A DNA stretch of 64,000 nt from assembly GCF_000620705.1 (NCBI RefSeq), contig NZ_KK211166.1:607117-671116 (forward strand), written 5' to 3'. A program made the position numbers and the translations under genes. Below the pieces are notes generated by a model. It saw only the letters and a list, made by a program, of their open reading frames with translations. It was not told where the DNA came from and did no database searches. Source of the DNA: Nocardioides sp. URHA0020 (GTDB taxonomy: Bacteria; Actinomycetota; Actinomycetes; Propionibacteriales; Nocardioidaceae). The first letter of the stretch is position 1. Every line of letters begins with the position of its first letter. This document shows, one piece after another, positions 1 through 7,874 of this stretch.

Positions 1-4
1 CCGC

Positions 5-54
5 TGATCGAGCAGCGAAGGCCGCCAGGCCTGAGCGTCGACGAGATCCCACCA
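5..54. repeat. Dispersed palindromic repeat, hybrid copy
   Basis: This stretch starts TGATCGAGCAGCG, continues AAGGCCGCCAGGCCTGAG and ends GTCGACGAGATCCCACCA. Its centre matches the repeat at 26570-26613, while its outer arms resemble the copies at 26758 and 26902. It can fold as an imperfect hairpin with GGCC-gcca-GGCC at the tip. It lies downstream of menG, outside any gene I can call. Confidence 0.6.
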
Positions 55-73
55 ACGTAGGCAGGCGCTCGGC

Positions 74-119
74 TGCGGGGGTCTCGACGACGCTCGCTAG
101 CGCTCGCTGCTCGACCACC
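74..119 (-). repeat. Dispersed palindromic repeat, full copy
   Basis: Read on the minus strand this is GGTGGTCGAGCAGCGAGCG, then CTAG, then CGAGCGTCGTCGAGACC followed by CCCCGCA. It is nearly identical to the copies starting at 26758 and 26902. The inner arms GCGAGCG and CGAGCGTCG form a hairpin around a four-base loop. A partial copy (GACGACGCTCGCTGGCGCTCGCTGG) lies beside it at 122-147 and reaches the 3' end of menG. Confidence 0.75.
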
Positions 120-148
120 GACGACGACGCTCGCTGGCGCTCGCTGGT

Positions 149-838
149 TCAGCGGGTGGCGCGGTGCAGGGCGACGATGCCGCCCGAGAGGTCGCGCCAC
201 TGGGGAGCGTCCCAGCCGGCGCCGGCGATCAGGGCGGCGAGGCCGCGCTGGTCGGGCCAGGCCCGGATCGACTCGGCGAGGTAGACGTAGGCGTCCGGGG
301 CCGAGGAGACCGCGCGGGCGATCGGAGGCAGCGCCTTCATCAGGTACTCGAGGTAGACGGTCCGGAACGGCGACCACGTCGGGTGGCTGAACTCGCACAC
401 GACCAGACGGCCGCCGGGGCGCGTGACCCGGCGCAGCTCACGCAGGCCGGCCTCGGGATCGACGATGTTGCGCAGCCCGAAGGAGATCGTGACCGCGTCG
501 AACGTCTCGTCGGCGAACGGCAGCTGGGTGCCGTCGCCGGCGGTGAACGGCAGGTGCGGCTTCGCCTTCTTGCCCACCTGCAGCATCCCGAGCGAGAAGT
601 CGCACGGGACCACGGCCGCGCCACGGTCGGCGAAGGGCTGGCTCGACGTGCCGGTGCCGGCGGCCAGGTCGAGGACCCGCTCCCCCGGCTGCGGGTCGAC
701 CGCGGCGATGACGGCCTTGCGCCAGTTGCGGTCCTGGCCGAGCGACAGCACGTCGTTGGTGACGTCGTAGCGGCGCGCGACGGAGTCGAACATGCGACGG
801 ACGTCGGACGGCTGCTTGTCGAGCTCTGCGCGGACCAC
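149..838 (-). CDS. menG: Demethylmenaquinone methyltransferase
   Basis: A 229-residue UbiE/MenG-family SAM-dependent methyltransferase that makes the last step of menaquinone synthesis, C-methylating demethylmenaquinone at the membrane face. The SAM-binding loop LDLAAGTGT is at residues 56-64, and the family signature FGLRNI is at 120-125. Length is normal for the family. The start is GTG at 838. A TAGTCT -10 box at 845-850 (read on the minus strand) ends 6 nt before it, so the mRNA is probably leaderless. The neighbouring menF and the menDCE operon support the menaquinone rather than the ubiquinone reading. Confident call. Confidence 0.95.
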   Translation of the reverse strand: MVRAELDKQPSDVRRMFDSVARRYDVTNDVLSLGQDRNWRKAVIAAVDPQPGERVLDLAAGTGTSSQPFADRGAAVVPCDFSLGMLQVGKKAKPHLPFTAGDGTQLPFADETFDAVTISFGLRNIVDPEAGLRELRRVTRPGGRLVVCEFSHPTWSPFRTVYLEYLMKALPPIARAVSSAPDAYVYLAESIRAWPDQRGLAALIAGAGWDAPQWRDLSGGIVALHRATR

Positions 839-966
839 GGGCAGAGACTACTGAGCACGTCGTACGCCGTAGGAATCGACGTGTCGCCCGTCCGGCTCAG
901 CGCGCGACGCAGCGAGCGCCGGCTGGGCCGACGCGCACGCGCTGCTCGGCGTCGAGGACCCCGGGC

Positions 967-1608
967 TCAGTCCTGCTTGAAGGTCTTGAGCAGGTTGTCG
1001 GCCACGACCACGAGATCCTTGGCCGCCACCGCGGACGAGCCGACCTGGACGGTCGCGCCGCCGTGGGTCACCTGGCACTGGCTGAAGGCCACCGGCGCCG
1101 GTTGTCCCTGCGCCTGCGCCTGGCCGTAGCTGAGGATGCACGCCCCCGCGCCGACCTTGACCAGCTCGGTGCCGGCCTGGCCGCCGGTGCTGGCGGGGTC
1201 CGGGATGCTGTTGGGGGCGAACGCGCCCCCGGTCGACTGGAACGCCTGCACGAAGACGGCCTCGGTGCCGTTGGCGACGTAGGTCCGGGTCGTCGCGGCG
1301 GTGCCGAGGACGTCGGGGAGGACCTTGTTGCCGTAGACCAGGGCGGCCTTCTCCTGCTTGACGATGTCGGCGGCCTGGGCGGCCAGCTGGCCACCCTCGA
1401 ACGCCGCCGGGTCGTCGGATGCGACGTAGCCGCCGGGGAGCTTGTCGGGCAGCGTCAGGTCGAGCTCCTGGACCGCAGTCTCCGAGGCCTCGCCGCCGTT
1501 CGCCTTCGGCAGGCCGATCGCGAACGCGGCCATCAGACCGAGGACCACGAGTCCGAGCAGGATTCCGACCCAGGTGGACGTGCGGCCGGCGGCTGTGGGG
1601 GTGCTCAC
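967..1608 (-). CDS. Membrane-anchored protein of unknown function
   Basis: I do not recognise this 213-residue protein. It begins with a short polar N-terminus, then one hydrophobic segment at about residues 14-33 (GILLGLVVLGLMAAFAIGL), followed by an extracytoplasmic domain with two cysteines that could pair. The domain has a region rich in Ala, Gly and Thr and ends KTFKQD. The GTG at 1608 is chosen because it is the last start before the membrane segment and has GGAGGG just upstream, although that spacing is tight. It is divergent from menF and separated from menG by about 130 bp. The open frame continues far upstream antisense to menF, but that part is a shadow. Confidence 0.75.
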   Translation of the reverse strand: MSTPTAAGRTSTWVGILLGLVVLGLMAAFAIGLPKANGGEASETAVQELDLTLPDKLPGGYVASDDPAAFEGGQLAAQAADIVKQEKAALVYGNKVLPDVLGTAATTRTYVANGTEAVFVQAFQSTGGAFAPNSIPDPASTGGQAGTELVKVGAGACILSYGQAQAQGQPAPVAFSQCQVTHGGATVQVGSSAVAAKDLVVVADNLLKTFKQD

Positions 1609-1672
1609 GCCCTCCGACGCTACCGGTCCTCCCGAGGCGGCGCCGCGCCGGGTCCGTGGGTAGTCTCGGCGC

Positions 1673-2899
1673 GTGACGCTGACCGTGCGCACCTCCCGGC
1701 TCGACCTCGCGGAGGCCACCCGACTCCTGGACCTGGTCCCCACCGACCGTCCGGTGACCTGGCTGCGGCGCGGCGACGGTCTGGTCGGCTGGGGCGTCGC
1801 CGCCGAGGTCCGCACGCACGGCGCGACCCGGTTCGCCGACGCGGACAAGTGGTGGCGCGAGACGACCGCGCACGCCGACGTGCGCGACGAGGTCAACGAG
1901 CCGGGCACCGGACCGGTGGCCTTCGGCACCTTCACCTTCGCCGACGAGCCCGGTGAGTCCGTGCTCGTCGTGCCCCGGGTCGTCGTGGGTCGCCGCGGCG
2001 AGGTCGCCTGGCTGACGGTCGTCGGCGACGGACCCGCGCCCGCTCTGGAGCCGGCCGAGCCGCCCGCGGCGCCGGTCGGCGTGAGCTTCGCGGACGGGGC
2101 CCTGAACGGCGAGCAGTGGATGTCCGTCGTCGCGGACGCCGTCGCCCGGATCAGCCGGGCCGACCTCGAGAAGGTCGTGCTGGCCCGGGACCTGGTCGCG
2201 ACCGCCGACGCACCGATCGACGTCCGCTGGCCGCTGCGCCGGCTGACCGACACCTACCCCATGTGCTGGACCTTCCACGTCGACGGCATGTTCGGTGCGA
2301 CGCCCGAGATGCTGGTACGCCGCGAGCGCGGCCTGGTCACCTCCAGGGTGCTGGCCGGCACCATCCGGCGGACCGGCGACGACGAGCGCGACCTGGCGCT
2401 CGCCGCCACGCTGGCGCGGTCGTCGAAGGACCTCGAGGAGCACGAGTACGCCGTACGCTCCGTCGCCGACGCCCTCGAGCCGCACTGCTCGTCGATGAAC
2501 GTGCCCGAGGCGCCGTTCGTGCTGCACCTGCCCAACGTCATGCACCTCGCCACCGACGTCGCCGGCGTCGTCCACGACGCCGCGACGGTGTCCTCGCTGC
2601 AGCTCGCCGAGGCCCTCCACCCGTCTGCGGCCGTCGGTGGCACGCCCACCCCCGTCGCCACCGCCCTGATCGCGGCGATCGAGGGCATGGACCGCGACCG
2701 GTACGCCGGTCCGGTGGGCTGGATCGACTCCAGCGGCGACGGCGAGTGGGGCATCGCGCTGCGCTCGGCCCGCCTCTCCGGCGCCACCGTCCGCCTCTTC
2801 GCCGGCTGCGGGATCGTGGCCGACTCCGACCCGGAGGCGGAGCTCGCGGAGGCGCAGGCGAAGTTCGTGCCGGTGCGGGACGCTCTCACCTCGGACTGA
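1673..2899 (+). CDS. menF: Isochorismate synthase
   Basis: A 408-residue chorismate-binding enzyme that isomerises chorismate to isochorismate, the entry step of menaquinone synthesis. The C-terminal half holds the family signatures: SRVLAGTIRRTGD, the DLEEHEYAVRSV helix, HPSAAVGGTPT, and EGMDRDRYAGPVGWIDSSGDGEW with the acidic Mg-binding residues. The N-terminal third is more variable, as usual. Siderophore isochorismate synthases (EntC/DhbC) are the alternative, but no siderophore genes are nearby and the other men genes are. The GTG at 1673 lies 6 nt after a TAGTCT -10 box (1661-1666), which fixes the start and suggests a leaderless transcript. Confidence 0.92.
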   Translation: MTLTVRTSRLDLAEATRLLDLVPTDRPVTWLRRGDGLVGWGVAAEVRTHGATRFADADKWWRETTAHADVRDEVNEPGTGPVAFGTFTFADEPGESVLVVPRVVVGRRGEVAWLTVVGDGPAPALEPAEPPAAPVGVSFADGALNGEQWMSVVADAVARISRADLEKVVLARDLVATADAPIDVRWPLRRLTDTYPMCWTFHVDGMFGATPEMLVRRERGLVTSRVLAGTIRRTGDDERDLALAATLARSSKDLEEHEYAVRSVADALEPHCSSMNVPEAPFVLHLPNVMHLATDVAGVVHDAATVSSLQLAEALHPSAAVGGTPTPVATALIAAIEGMDRDRYAGPVGWIDSSGDGEWGIALRSARLSGATVRLFAGCGIVADSDPEAELAEAQAKFVPVRDALTSD

Positions 2900-2948
2900 G
2901 CTCCGCGGCACGAGGGAACCGAACACGCGCGCGGCCCGTCCCTCTGGT

Positions 2949-3641
2949 GTGAGACTCCAGAGCGTGATCGCGCGGACCCGCATCCTCATCGCCGTCGGCC
3001 TGGTCGCCGGCTCCGGGGCGCTGGTCGGCTGCGGCTCGTCCACGGAGGGCGGCGGCGGGGCGTCGGCCTCGTGCGCCGCGATCGTGGAGTACGACGGGGC
3101 CCGCTACCTCGGCACGGGCGAGGTCCACCGGACGCCGGTGACGACGGGACGCGTGATGCCGGCTGTCGCTCCCGGCTGCGATGACACCGGCGGCCAGGAC
3201 GACCAGACCGTGCAGGACACGAAGGTGCAGGTGGAGGAGCTCGCCGCCGTCGACCCGCGCGTCGCGGTGCTCCTCAACGGCGGGATCTACGTCCGGGAGG
3301 GAGCCTCGGTCCCGGCCGTCGTCCGCAGCTGGCTCCGCGCGCCACGCTGCTCGACCCCCGGGGTCTTCGAGATCACCGCGGACTGGCTCGGCCTGACCGG
3401 GCCGCACGAGCCGCGCACGGACGGAGACGTCCGGCTGCCGTACCAGCTGGAGGTGCGCGTGACGGACGGCCCGGAGCGGTACGTCGGCGGCACCATCACC
3501 CTGGACGCCACCACGGCGACCGACCCGGAGCTGTCGTCCGACGACGTCGAGCAGTCCCTGTGGGAGGGCGGCCAGCTCACCGCGAGGGTGCGCTGCCTCC
3601 ATCACGGGTTCGACGTCGTCGGCGTGCGCGCCGTCCGTTAG
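2949..3641 (+). CDS. Putative lipoprotein
   Basis: A 230-residue protein I cannot assign to a family. Its N-terminus has a basic start (MRLQSVIARTR), a hydrophobic stretch and the lipobox LVGC at about residues 25-28, so the mature protein should be lipid-anchored to the outer face of the membrane. The mature part starts with a Ser/Gly-rich linker and contains four further cysteines spread over the domain, which could form two disulfides. It starts 49 bp after menF on the same strand and may share its transcript. No enzyme motif is visible. The GTG start gives the best signal peptide. Confidence 0.75.
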   Translation: MRLQSVIARTRILIAVGLVAGSGALVGCGSSTEGGGGASASCAAIVEYDGARYLGTGEVHRTPVTTGRVMPAVAPGCDDTGGQDDQTVQDTKVQVEELAAVDPRVAVLLNGGIYVREGASVPAVVRSWLRAPRCSTPGVFEITADWLGLTGPHEPRTDGDVRLPYQLEVRVTDGPERYVGGTITLDATTATDPELSSDDVEQSLWEGGQLTARVRCLHHGFDVVGVRAVR

Positions 3642-3642
3642 C

Positions 3643-4461
3643 TCAGCGCCAGAACGCGTCGATGCTGGCCACGGTCGCGACGACCAGGCCCGCCTCGATC
3701 AGCATCGTCAGCACGATCCCGAGCCACGCCCGCGCGCGGAGGCGACCGACCAGCTCGCCGCCGGCGTCCGGCTTCACGGCGTACGGGAAGGAGCTCACGC
3801 ACAGCGCGACCGACGGCTTGCGGGAGTCGGCGAGCACCACGCCGTCGTCGTACGGCAGGCCCCTCAGCCTGAGCGTGCCGGGCACCCCGGCGAGCGAGTA
3901 GGAGATCTGCGTCGTGGTCGCGGGGCCGGAGTAGAAGTCTCGGGTGACGTCCCAGCCGCGTGCCTGCGGCACGATCATGTTGCTGTAGGTCACGCCCGAG
4001 TAGTAGGTGCCTTGGGAGAGCTCCTGCGCGCCGGTCACCGAGGCGACCTGGCCCCACTTCAGCAACCGCAGGCGGACCCAGCTCCTGCGGCCTCGGAGGA
4101 CGACGATCGTGACCAGCGCGGCGATCAGACCCAGGGGGATGGTCCAGGGGAAGAAGCCCCAGAGGGCGATCGGTCCGGTGAAGCCGATCACGAGCCCGAA
4201 CTGCTCCCACCAGCTCCACGAGAAGACCGCGAGCCGGAAGGCGATCGGCACCGACCGCGGCGGCGGAGCCAGCGGCGCGACGTCGGGTGTGCGCGGTGGG
4301 CCGGCGAAGCGGGCGGCGAGCCGGTCCACGAGCTGCGCTCCCGAGCCGCGACCGGCACCGGCGAGCTCGGCGTGCACCCGGGCGACCTGCTCGGTCGCCT
4401 CCGCCAGCTGTCGCTGGAGCTCGGCGATCCGCTCGGCGTCCAGGTCAGCCGGATCCGTCAT
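3643..4461 (-). CDS. Membrane protein with N-terminal coiled coil
   Basis: A 272-residue protein of unknown function. Residues 5-32 (ADLDAERIAELQRQLAEATE and following) look like a coiled coil, then comes a Pro-rich linker. Two membrane segments follow at about residues 88-125 (LVIGFTGPIALWGFFPW and LGLIAALVTIVVL), then a roughly 110-residue soluble domain, and a last membrane segment close to the C-terminus (WLGIVLTMLIEAGLVVATVA). The ATG at 4461 is preferred to the one at 4506 because GGGAG sits about 7 nt upstream. It converges on the lipoprotein gene with only 1 bp between stops. Confidence 0.72.
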   Translation of the reverse strand: MTDPADLDAERIAELQRQLAEATEQVARVHAELAGAGRGSGAQLVDRLAARFAGPPRTPDVAPLAPPPRSVPIAFRLAVFSWSWWEQFGLVIGFTGPIALWGFFPWTIPLGLIAALVTIVVLRGRRSWVRLRLLKWGQVASVTGAQELSQGTYYSGVTYSNMIVPQARGWDVTRDFYSGPATTTQISYSLAGVPGTLRLRGLPYDDGVVLADSRKPSVALCVSSFPYAVKPDAGGELVGRLRARAWLGIVLTMLIEAGLVVATVASIDAFWR

Positions 4462-4621
4462 GCCGCTCCCACCGCCGCTGGTCGCGGGTGCGACCGCCCC
4501 GATCATGGCGACGTGCGACGCCGGGCGGAATAGCCCAACCGGACCGGTCTGCGCGTGAGCGGGGTGGGCGACCTGGAGGCCCCACCAGCCCCGGGAATCA
4601 CCGGTGCACCGGGGATCCCCG

Positions 4622-4672
4622 CACTTCTCGGGCGTTGCAAAGGCCGAGAAGTGACAGCAGTGCCCGAGAAGT
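4622..4672. repeat. Inverted plus direct repeat of ACTTCTCGG
   Basis: CACTTCTCGG (4622-4631) and CCGAGAAGTG (4644-4653) form a perfect 10-bp inverted repeat with a 12-nt loop. A third half, CCGAGAAGT, lies at 4664-4672 in the same orientation as the second. The element sits in the 235-bp gap between the two minus-strand genes, 25 bp past the stop of the MBL-fold gene. It may act as a terminator or as a multi-site protein target. There is no T-run after it. Confidence 0.6.
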
Positions 4673-4696
4673 ACGGCGGGCCGGGCCCGGGAACCG

Positions 4697-5332
4697 CTAC
4701 AGGTCCTCGCCGTCCGCCCGCCGCAGGTACTCCTGGCCGGCCTTCGACAGGAAGAGGTTCATCTGGCTCTCGAGGATGCCGTGCCCGGCATCGGTGTAGA
4801 TCCGGTCGTGGATCGCCAGGTTGCGAGGCGCCTTCACCGCGCGGGCGAACTCGATCGCCTCGGAGGCCTTCAGCCACGGTGCCGAGGACGGCACCAGCAG
4901 CACGTCGATCTCCTGGCCGGGCTCGATCAGCGAGTCACCGGGGTGGTAGATCGTGGTGTCACCGGCGGTGATCACGTAGCCGCTGTTGAAGATCCGCGGG
5001 ATCTCCGGGTGGATGACGGCGTGCAGCTCGCCCACGGCGCGCACGGACAGCCCGGCGTCGAACGTCTCGTCGGGGGCGACCACGGTGATCCGCTCGGCGA
5101 GGGCGGGGGCGTCCTCGCGGATCTTCGCCGCGACCGCCTCGACGGTGAAGACCGGTGCGTCGGCGGCGAGCAGGTTGGCCGGCAGGTAGTGGTCGGGGTG
5201 CTCGTGGGTGATCAGCACCGCGTCCGCGCCGTCGACGGCCTCCGGGTCGGTGAAGACACCGGGGTCCAGGACGATGGTGGTGCCGTCGTGCTCGATACGG
5301 ACGCAGGCATGCCCGAACTTCGTGATTCGCAT
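4697..5332 (-). CDS. MBL-fold metal-dependent hydrolase
   Basis: A 211-residue metallo-beta-lactamase-fold protein of the UlaG-like group (predicted cytoplasmic hydrolase; substrate unknown). The metal-binding motif HEHPDH is at residues 43-48, with further likely ligands in ELHAVIH, YHPGDS and the C-terminal AIHDRIY. The start ATG at 5332 is followed at once by the family's typical MRITKFGHACVRIE. A TACCGT -10 box lies 7 nt upstream (5340-5345, minus strand), facing the promoter of the acetyltransferase gene. The two genes are therefore divergent from a gap of 36 bp. Confidence 0.88.
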   Translation of the reverse strand: MRITKFGHACVRIEHDGTTIVLDPGVFTDPEAVDGADAVLITHEHPDHYLPANLLAADAPVFTVEAVAAKIREDAPALAERITVVAPDETFDAGLSVRAVGELHAVIHPEIPRIFNSGYVITAGDTTIYHPGDSLIEPGQEIDVLLVPSSAPWLKASEAIEFARAVKAPRNLAIHDRIYTDAGHGILESQMNLFLSKAGQEYLRRADGEDL

Positions 5333-5339
5333 GGCACCC

Positions 5340-5362
5340 ACGGTAATCGCGTTCCCTACGAT
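5340..5362. promoter_or_regulatory. Divergent leaderless promoter pair
   Basis: Minus-strand TACCGT (5340-5345) ends 7 nt before the ATG at 5332. Plus-strand TACGAT (5357-5362) ends 6 nt before the GTG at 5369. Both spacings place the expected transcription start at or within a base or two of the start codon. No clear -35 box is visible for either. Confidence 0.55.
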
Positions 5363-5368
5363 GATCGG

Positions 5369-5851
5369 GTGACCCCCACGCTGCGGGCCGCCGTACCCGC
5401 CGACGCCGAGGCCGGTGCCGCCCTCCACGTCGCCTGCTGGCGCGAGGCGTACACGCCGTACGCCGATCCCGCGCTGCTCGCCGAGCGGCTGGCGACGCCC
5501 GACCGCTTCGAGTCGGCGTGGCGGCGCCAGCTCGTCGACGGGCCGCCGCGGGTGCTGGCCGAGGCGGACGGCGAGCTGGTCGGCTTCGCGGTGGTCGGCG
5601 ACGGCCGGGATCCCGATGCGCCGACGCCGCGCGAGCTCTACGCGATCTACCTCCGGGCCGCGTGGTGGGGCACCGGACTCGGCCAGCAGCTCTGGGACGC
5701 CGTACGCCCGGAGCAGGCGTGCTCGCTCTGGGTCCTCGAGGACAACGCCCGCGCCCGCCGCTTCTACGCCCGCAACGGGTTCGTCGCCGACGGCAGCCGC
5801 GAGCTGTACGAGGGCCTCGGCACCTGGGAGATCAGGATGGTCCGACCATGA
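5369..5851 (+). CDS. GNAT-family N-acetyltransferase
   Basis: A 160-residue acetyl-CoA-dependent acyltransferase. The acetyl-CoA site is seen in LYAIYLRAAWWGTGLGQQLW (about residues 89-108, the R/Q-x-x-G-x-G/A motif in the form RAAWWGTGLG), and the C-terminal motif LWVLEDNARARRFYARNGF is a typical GNAT helix and strand. The substrate is not evident. The GTG at 5369 is 6 nt from a TACGAT -10 box. The stop codon overlaps the next ATG, so it is translationally coupled to the P450 gene, which suggests that the two act on related molecules. Confidence 0.9.
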   Translation: MTPTLRAAVPADAEAGAALHVACWREAYTPYADPALLAERLATPDRFESAWRRQLVDGPPRVLAEADGELVGFAVVGDGRDPDAPTPRELYAIYLRAAWWGTGLGQQLWDAVRPEQACSLWVLEDNARARRFYARNGFVADGSRELYEGLGTWEIRMVRP

Positions 5852-7047
5852 GCACCCCGCGCGCGCCGTACTTCGACCTCGCCGACCCGACCTTCGACGT
5901 CACCTCGCCCACGGTGCACGCCGCCCGTGACGAGAGCTGGTACGTCGAGACCAACTGGGGCTGGGCGGTGCTGCGGCACGCCGAGGTCAGCGCGCTGCTG
6001 CGCGACCGTCGGTTCCGGCAGGGCAACGCCCGCTGGCCGGCGCAGAACGGCATCCACTCCGGGCTCTTCTCGGACTGGTGGCAGGAGACGCTGCTCAGCC
6101 TCGAGGGCGACGACCACGCGCGGATCCGGCGACTACTGATGCCGGCCTTCCGCAACAAGACGATCGCCGCCATGCGCCCGCGCTTCCAGGCGCTCGCCGA
6201 CGAGCTGATCGACGGCTTCGCGGAGCGCGGCTCGGTCGAGCTCATCAGCGAGTTCGCGGAGCCGTACGCCGCCCGCATCATCTGCGTGCTGCTCGGCCTG
6301 CCGGAGGACAACTGGCACCAGGTCGCGCAGTGGGCCGACGACCTCGGGGCGTCGTTCTCCATCGACGTCGGCAACCAGGTCCCGAAGATCGAGGTGGCGC
6401 TGTCCGGGCTCTACGCGTACGTCGAGGAGGTGGTCGCCGACCGGCGTGCGCACCCGCAGGACGACCTGGTGACGACCCTCGTCCAGGCCACCGACGACGG
6501 CGACCGGCTCACCGAGCACGAGCTCGCCGTCGCCCTGGTGTTCCTCGCCTTCGCCGGCATGGAGACCACGCGCAACCAGCTCGGCCTCGCCCTGCAGACC
6601 CTGCTGGAGCACCCCGACCAGTGGCGGCTGCTCGGCGAGCGTCCCGAGCTGGGCGACAACGCCGTGGAGGAGGTGATGCGGGTCAACCCGACCGTCACCT
6701 GGGTGACCCGGGAGGCGCTCGAGGACGTGGAGTTCCAGGGCCTGCACATCCCGCGGGGCGGCATCGTGCAGACGCTGTCGCACAGCGCCGGCACGGACCC
6801 GGCCGCGATGCCGGACCCCGCCTTCGACATCACCCAGCAGCGGCCGCCGCACCACGGCTTCGGAGCCGGCGTGCACCACTGCCTCGGGCACTTCGTGGCC
6901 CGCACCGACATGGCCGTGGCGCTGCCCCTGCTCGCTCGCCGGATGCCCGACGCCGTCCCGGACGGCCCCGGTCGCTGGCTGCCCGTCTCCGGCAACACCG
7001 GGGCCCTCAGCTTCCCCATCCGCTTCACCCCAGGAGGCACGTCATGA
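5848..7047 (+). CDS. Cytochrome P450
   Basis: A 399-residue soluble bacterial class I P450, a heme-thiolate monooxygenase. Visible motifs: C-helix HARIR (90-94), I-helix AGMETT (236-241) with Glu in place of the more common Asp, ExxR as EVMR (275-278), and the heme-binding loop FGAGVHHCLG (338-347) with the cysteine ligand at 345. No ferredoxin or ferredoxin reductase gene is adjacent, so the electron donor must be encoded elsewhere. It overlaps the acetyltransferase gene upstream and the NAD(P)-binding protein downstream by ATGA junctions, making a three-gene operon. The substrate is unknown. Confidence 0.95.
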   Translation: MSTPRAPYFDLADPTFDVTSPTVHAARDESWYVETNWGWAVLRHAEVSALLRDRRFRQGNARWPAQNGIHSGLFSDWWQETLLSLEGDDHARIRRLLMPAFRNKTIAAMRPRFQALADELIDGFAERGSVELISEFAEPYAARIICVLLGLPEDNWHQVAQWADDLGASFSIDVGNQVPKIEVALSGLYAYVEEVVADRRAHPQDDLVTTLVQATDDGDRLTEHELAVALVFLAFAGMETTRNQLGLALQTLLEHPDQWRLLGERPELGDNAVEEVMRVNPTVTWVTREALEDVEFQGLHIPRGGIVQTLSHSAGTDPAAMPDPAFDITQQRPPHHGFGAGVHHCLGHFVARTDMAVALPLLARRMPDAVPDGPGRWLPVSGNTGALSFPIRFTPGGTS

Positions 7048-7874
7048 TCGCGATCACCGGCGCCACCGGAGCCGTCGGAGGCCTGGTCGCCCGGGCCCTC
7101 GCCGAGGACCTCCGCACCGACCTGCGGCTCGTCGTGCGAGACCTCTCCCGAGCCCCCGACTACGACACCGACGTGCGTGCCTGCACGTACGGCGACGAGG
7201 AGGCCTCGATCGCCGCCCTGCGGGGCGTCGACACCCTCTTCATGGTCTCGGCCGCCGAGGCCGAGGACCGCCGCGAGCAGCACCGCACGTTCATCCGCGC
7301 GGCTGCCGCCGCCGGTGTCGGCCACGTCGTCTACACGTCCTTCGCCGGGGCCGCCGCCGATGCGACCTTCGTGCTCGCTCGCGACCACCACGACGCGGAG
7401 GCCGCGATCCGGGAGACCGGGATGGCCCACACGTTCCTGCGCGACAACTTCTACAGCGACCTGCTGCCCCACTTCGCGGACGAGGCCGGGGTGATCCGCG
7501 GCCCGGCGGGGGCCGGACGGTTCGCCGCGGTCGCCCGGGCCGACGTCGCCGACGCCGCGGTCGCGGTGCTGCGCTCGCCGGCCGAGCACGCGGGCGCGAC
7601 GTACACCCTCACCGGTCCGGAGGCCCTGACGATGACCGAGGCGGCCGCCCGCGCGGGAGCCGCGATCGGCCGCCCGCTGCGCTTCGAGGACGAGACCGTC
7701 GAGGAGGCCTACGCCTCACGCCGGGCGGCGTACGACGCCGAGCAGTGGCAGCTCGACGCCTGGGTGAGCACCTACACCGCGATCGCGGAGGGCTCGCTGG
7801 CCGAGGTCACCGACGACGTGCCGCGCCTCACCGGTCACCCGGCGCGCAGCATCGAGGACGCGCTCACGCGGTGA
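7044..7874 (+). CDS. NmrA-like NAD(P)-binding protein
   Basis: A 276-residue atypical short-chain dehydrogenase of the NmrA/QOR2-like group. The nucleotide-binding loop ITGATGAVGG is at residues 4-13. The usual YxxxK catalytic pair is not evident, as in the NmrA group, which includes redox-cofactor sensors and quinone reductases. The C-terminal part (YTLTGPEALTMTEAAARAG, residues about 190-208) matches this group. It is the last gene of the acetyltransferase-P450 operon and ends 11 bp into the 3' end of the convergent antiporter gene. Either a reductase acting with the P450 or a redox sensor is possible. Confidence 0.85.
   Translation: MIAITGATGAVGGLVARALAEDLRTDLRLVVRDLSRAPDYDTDVRACTYGDEEASIAALRGVDTLFMVSAAEAEDRREQHRTFIRAAAAAGVGHVVYTSFAGAAADATFVLARDHHDAEAAIRETGMAHTFLRDNFYSDLLPHFADEAGVIRGPAGAGRFAAVARADVADAAVAVLRSPAEHAGATYTLTGPEALTMTEAAARAGAAIGRPLRFEDETVEEAYASRRAAYDAEQWQLDAWVSTYTAIAEGSLAEVTDDVPRLTGHPARSIEDALTR

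Noticed and set aside
848..3043. 731-codon open frame on the minus strand across menF
   Set aside because: Only its 3' part (below 1608) is a gene. The rest is antisense to menF, made of Arg/Gly/Asp-rich low-complexity sequence typical of high-GC shadow frames.
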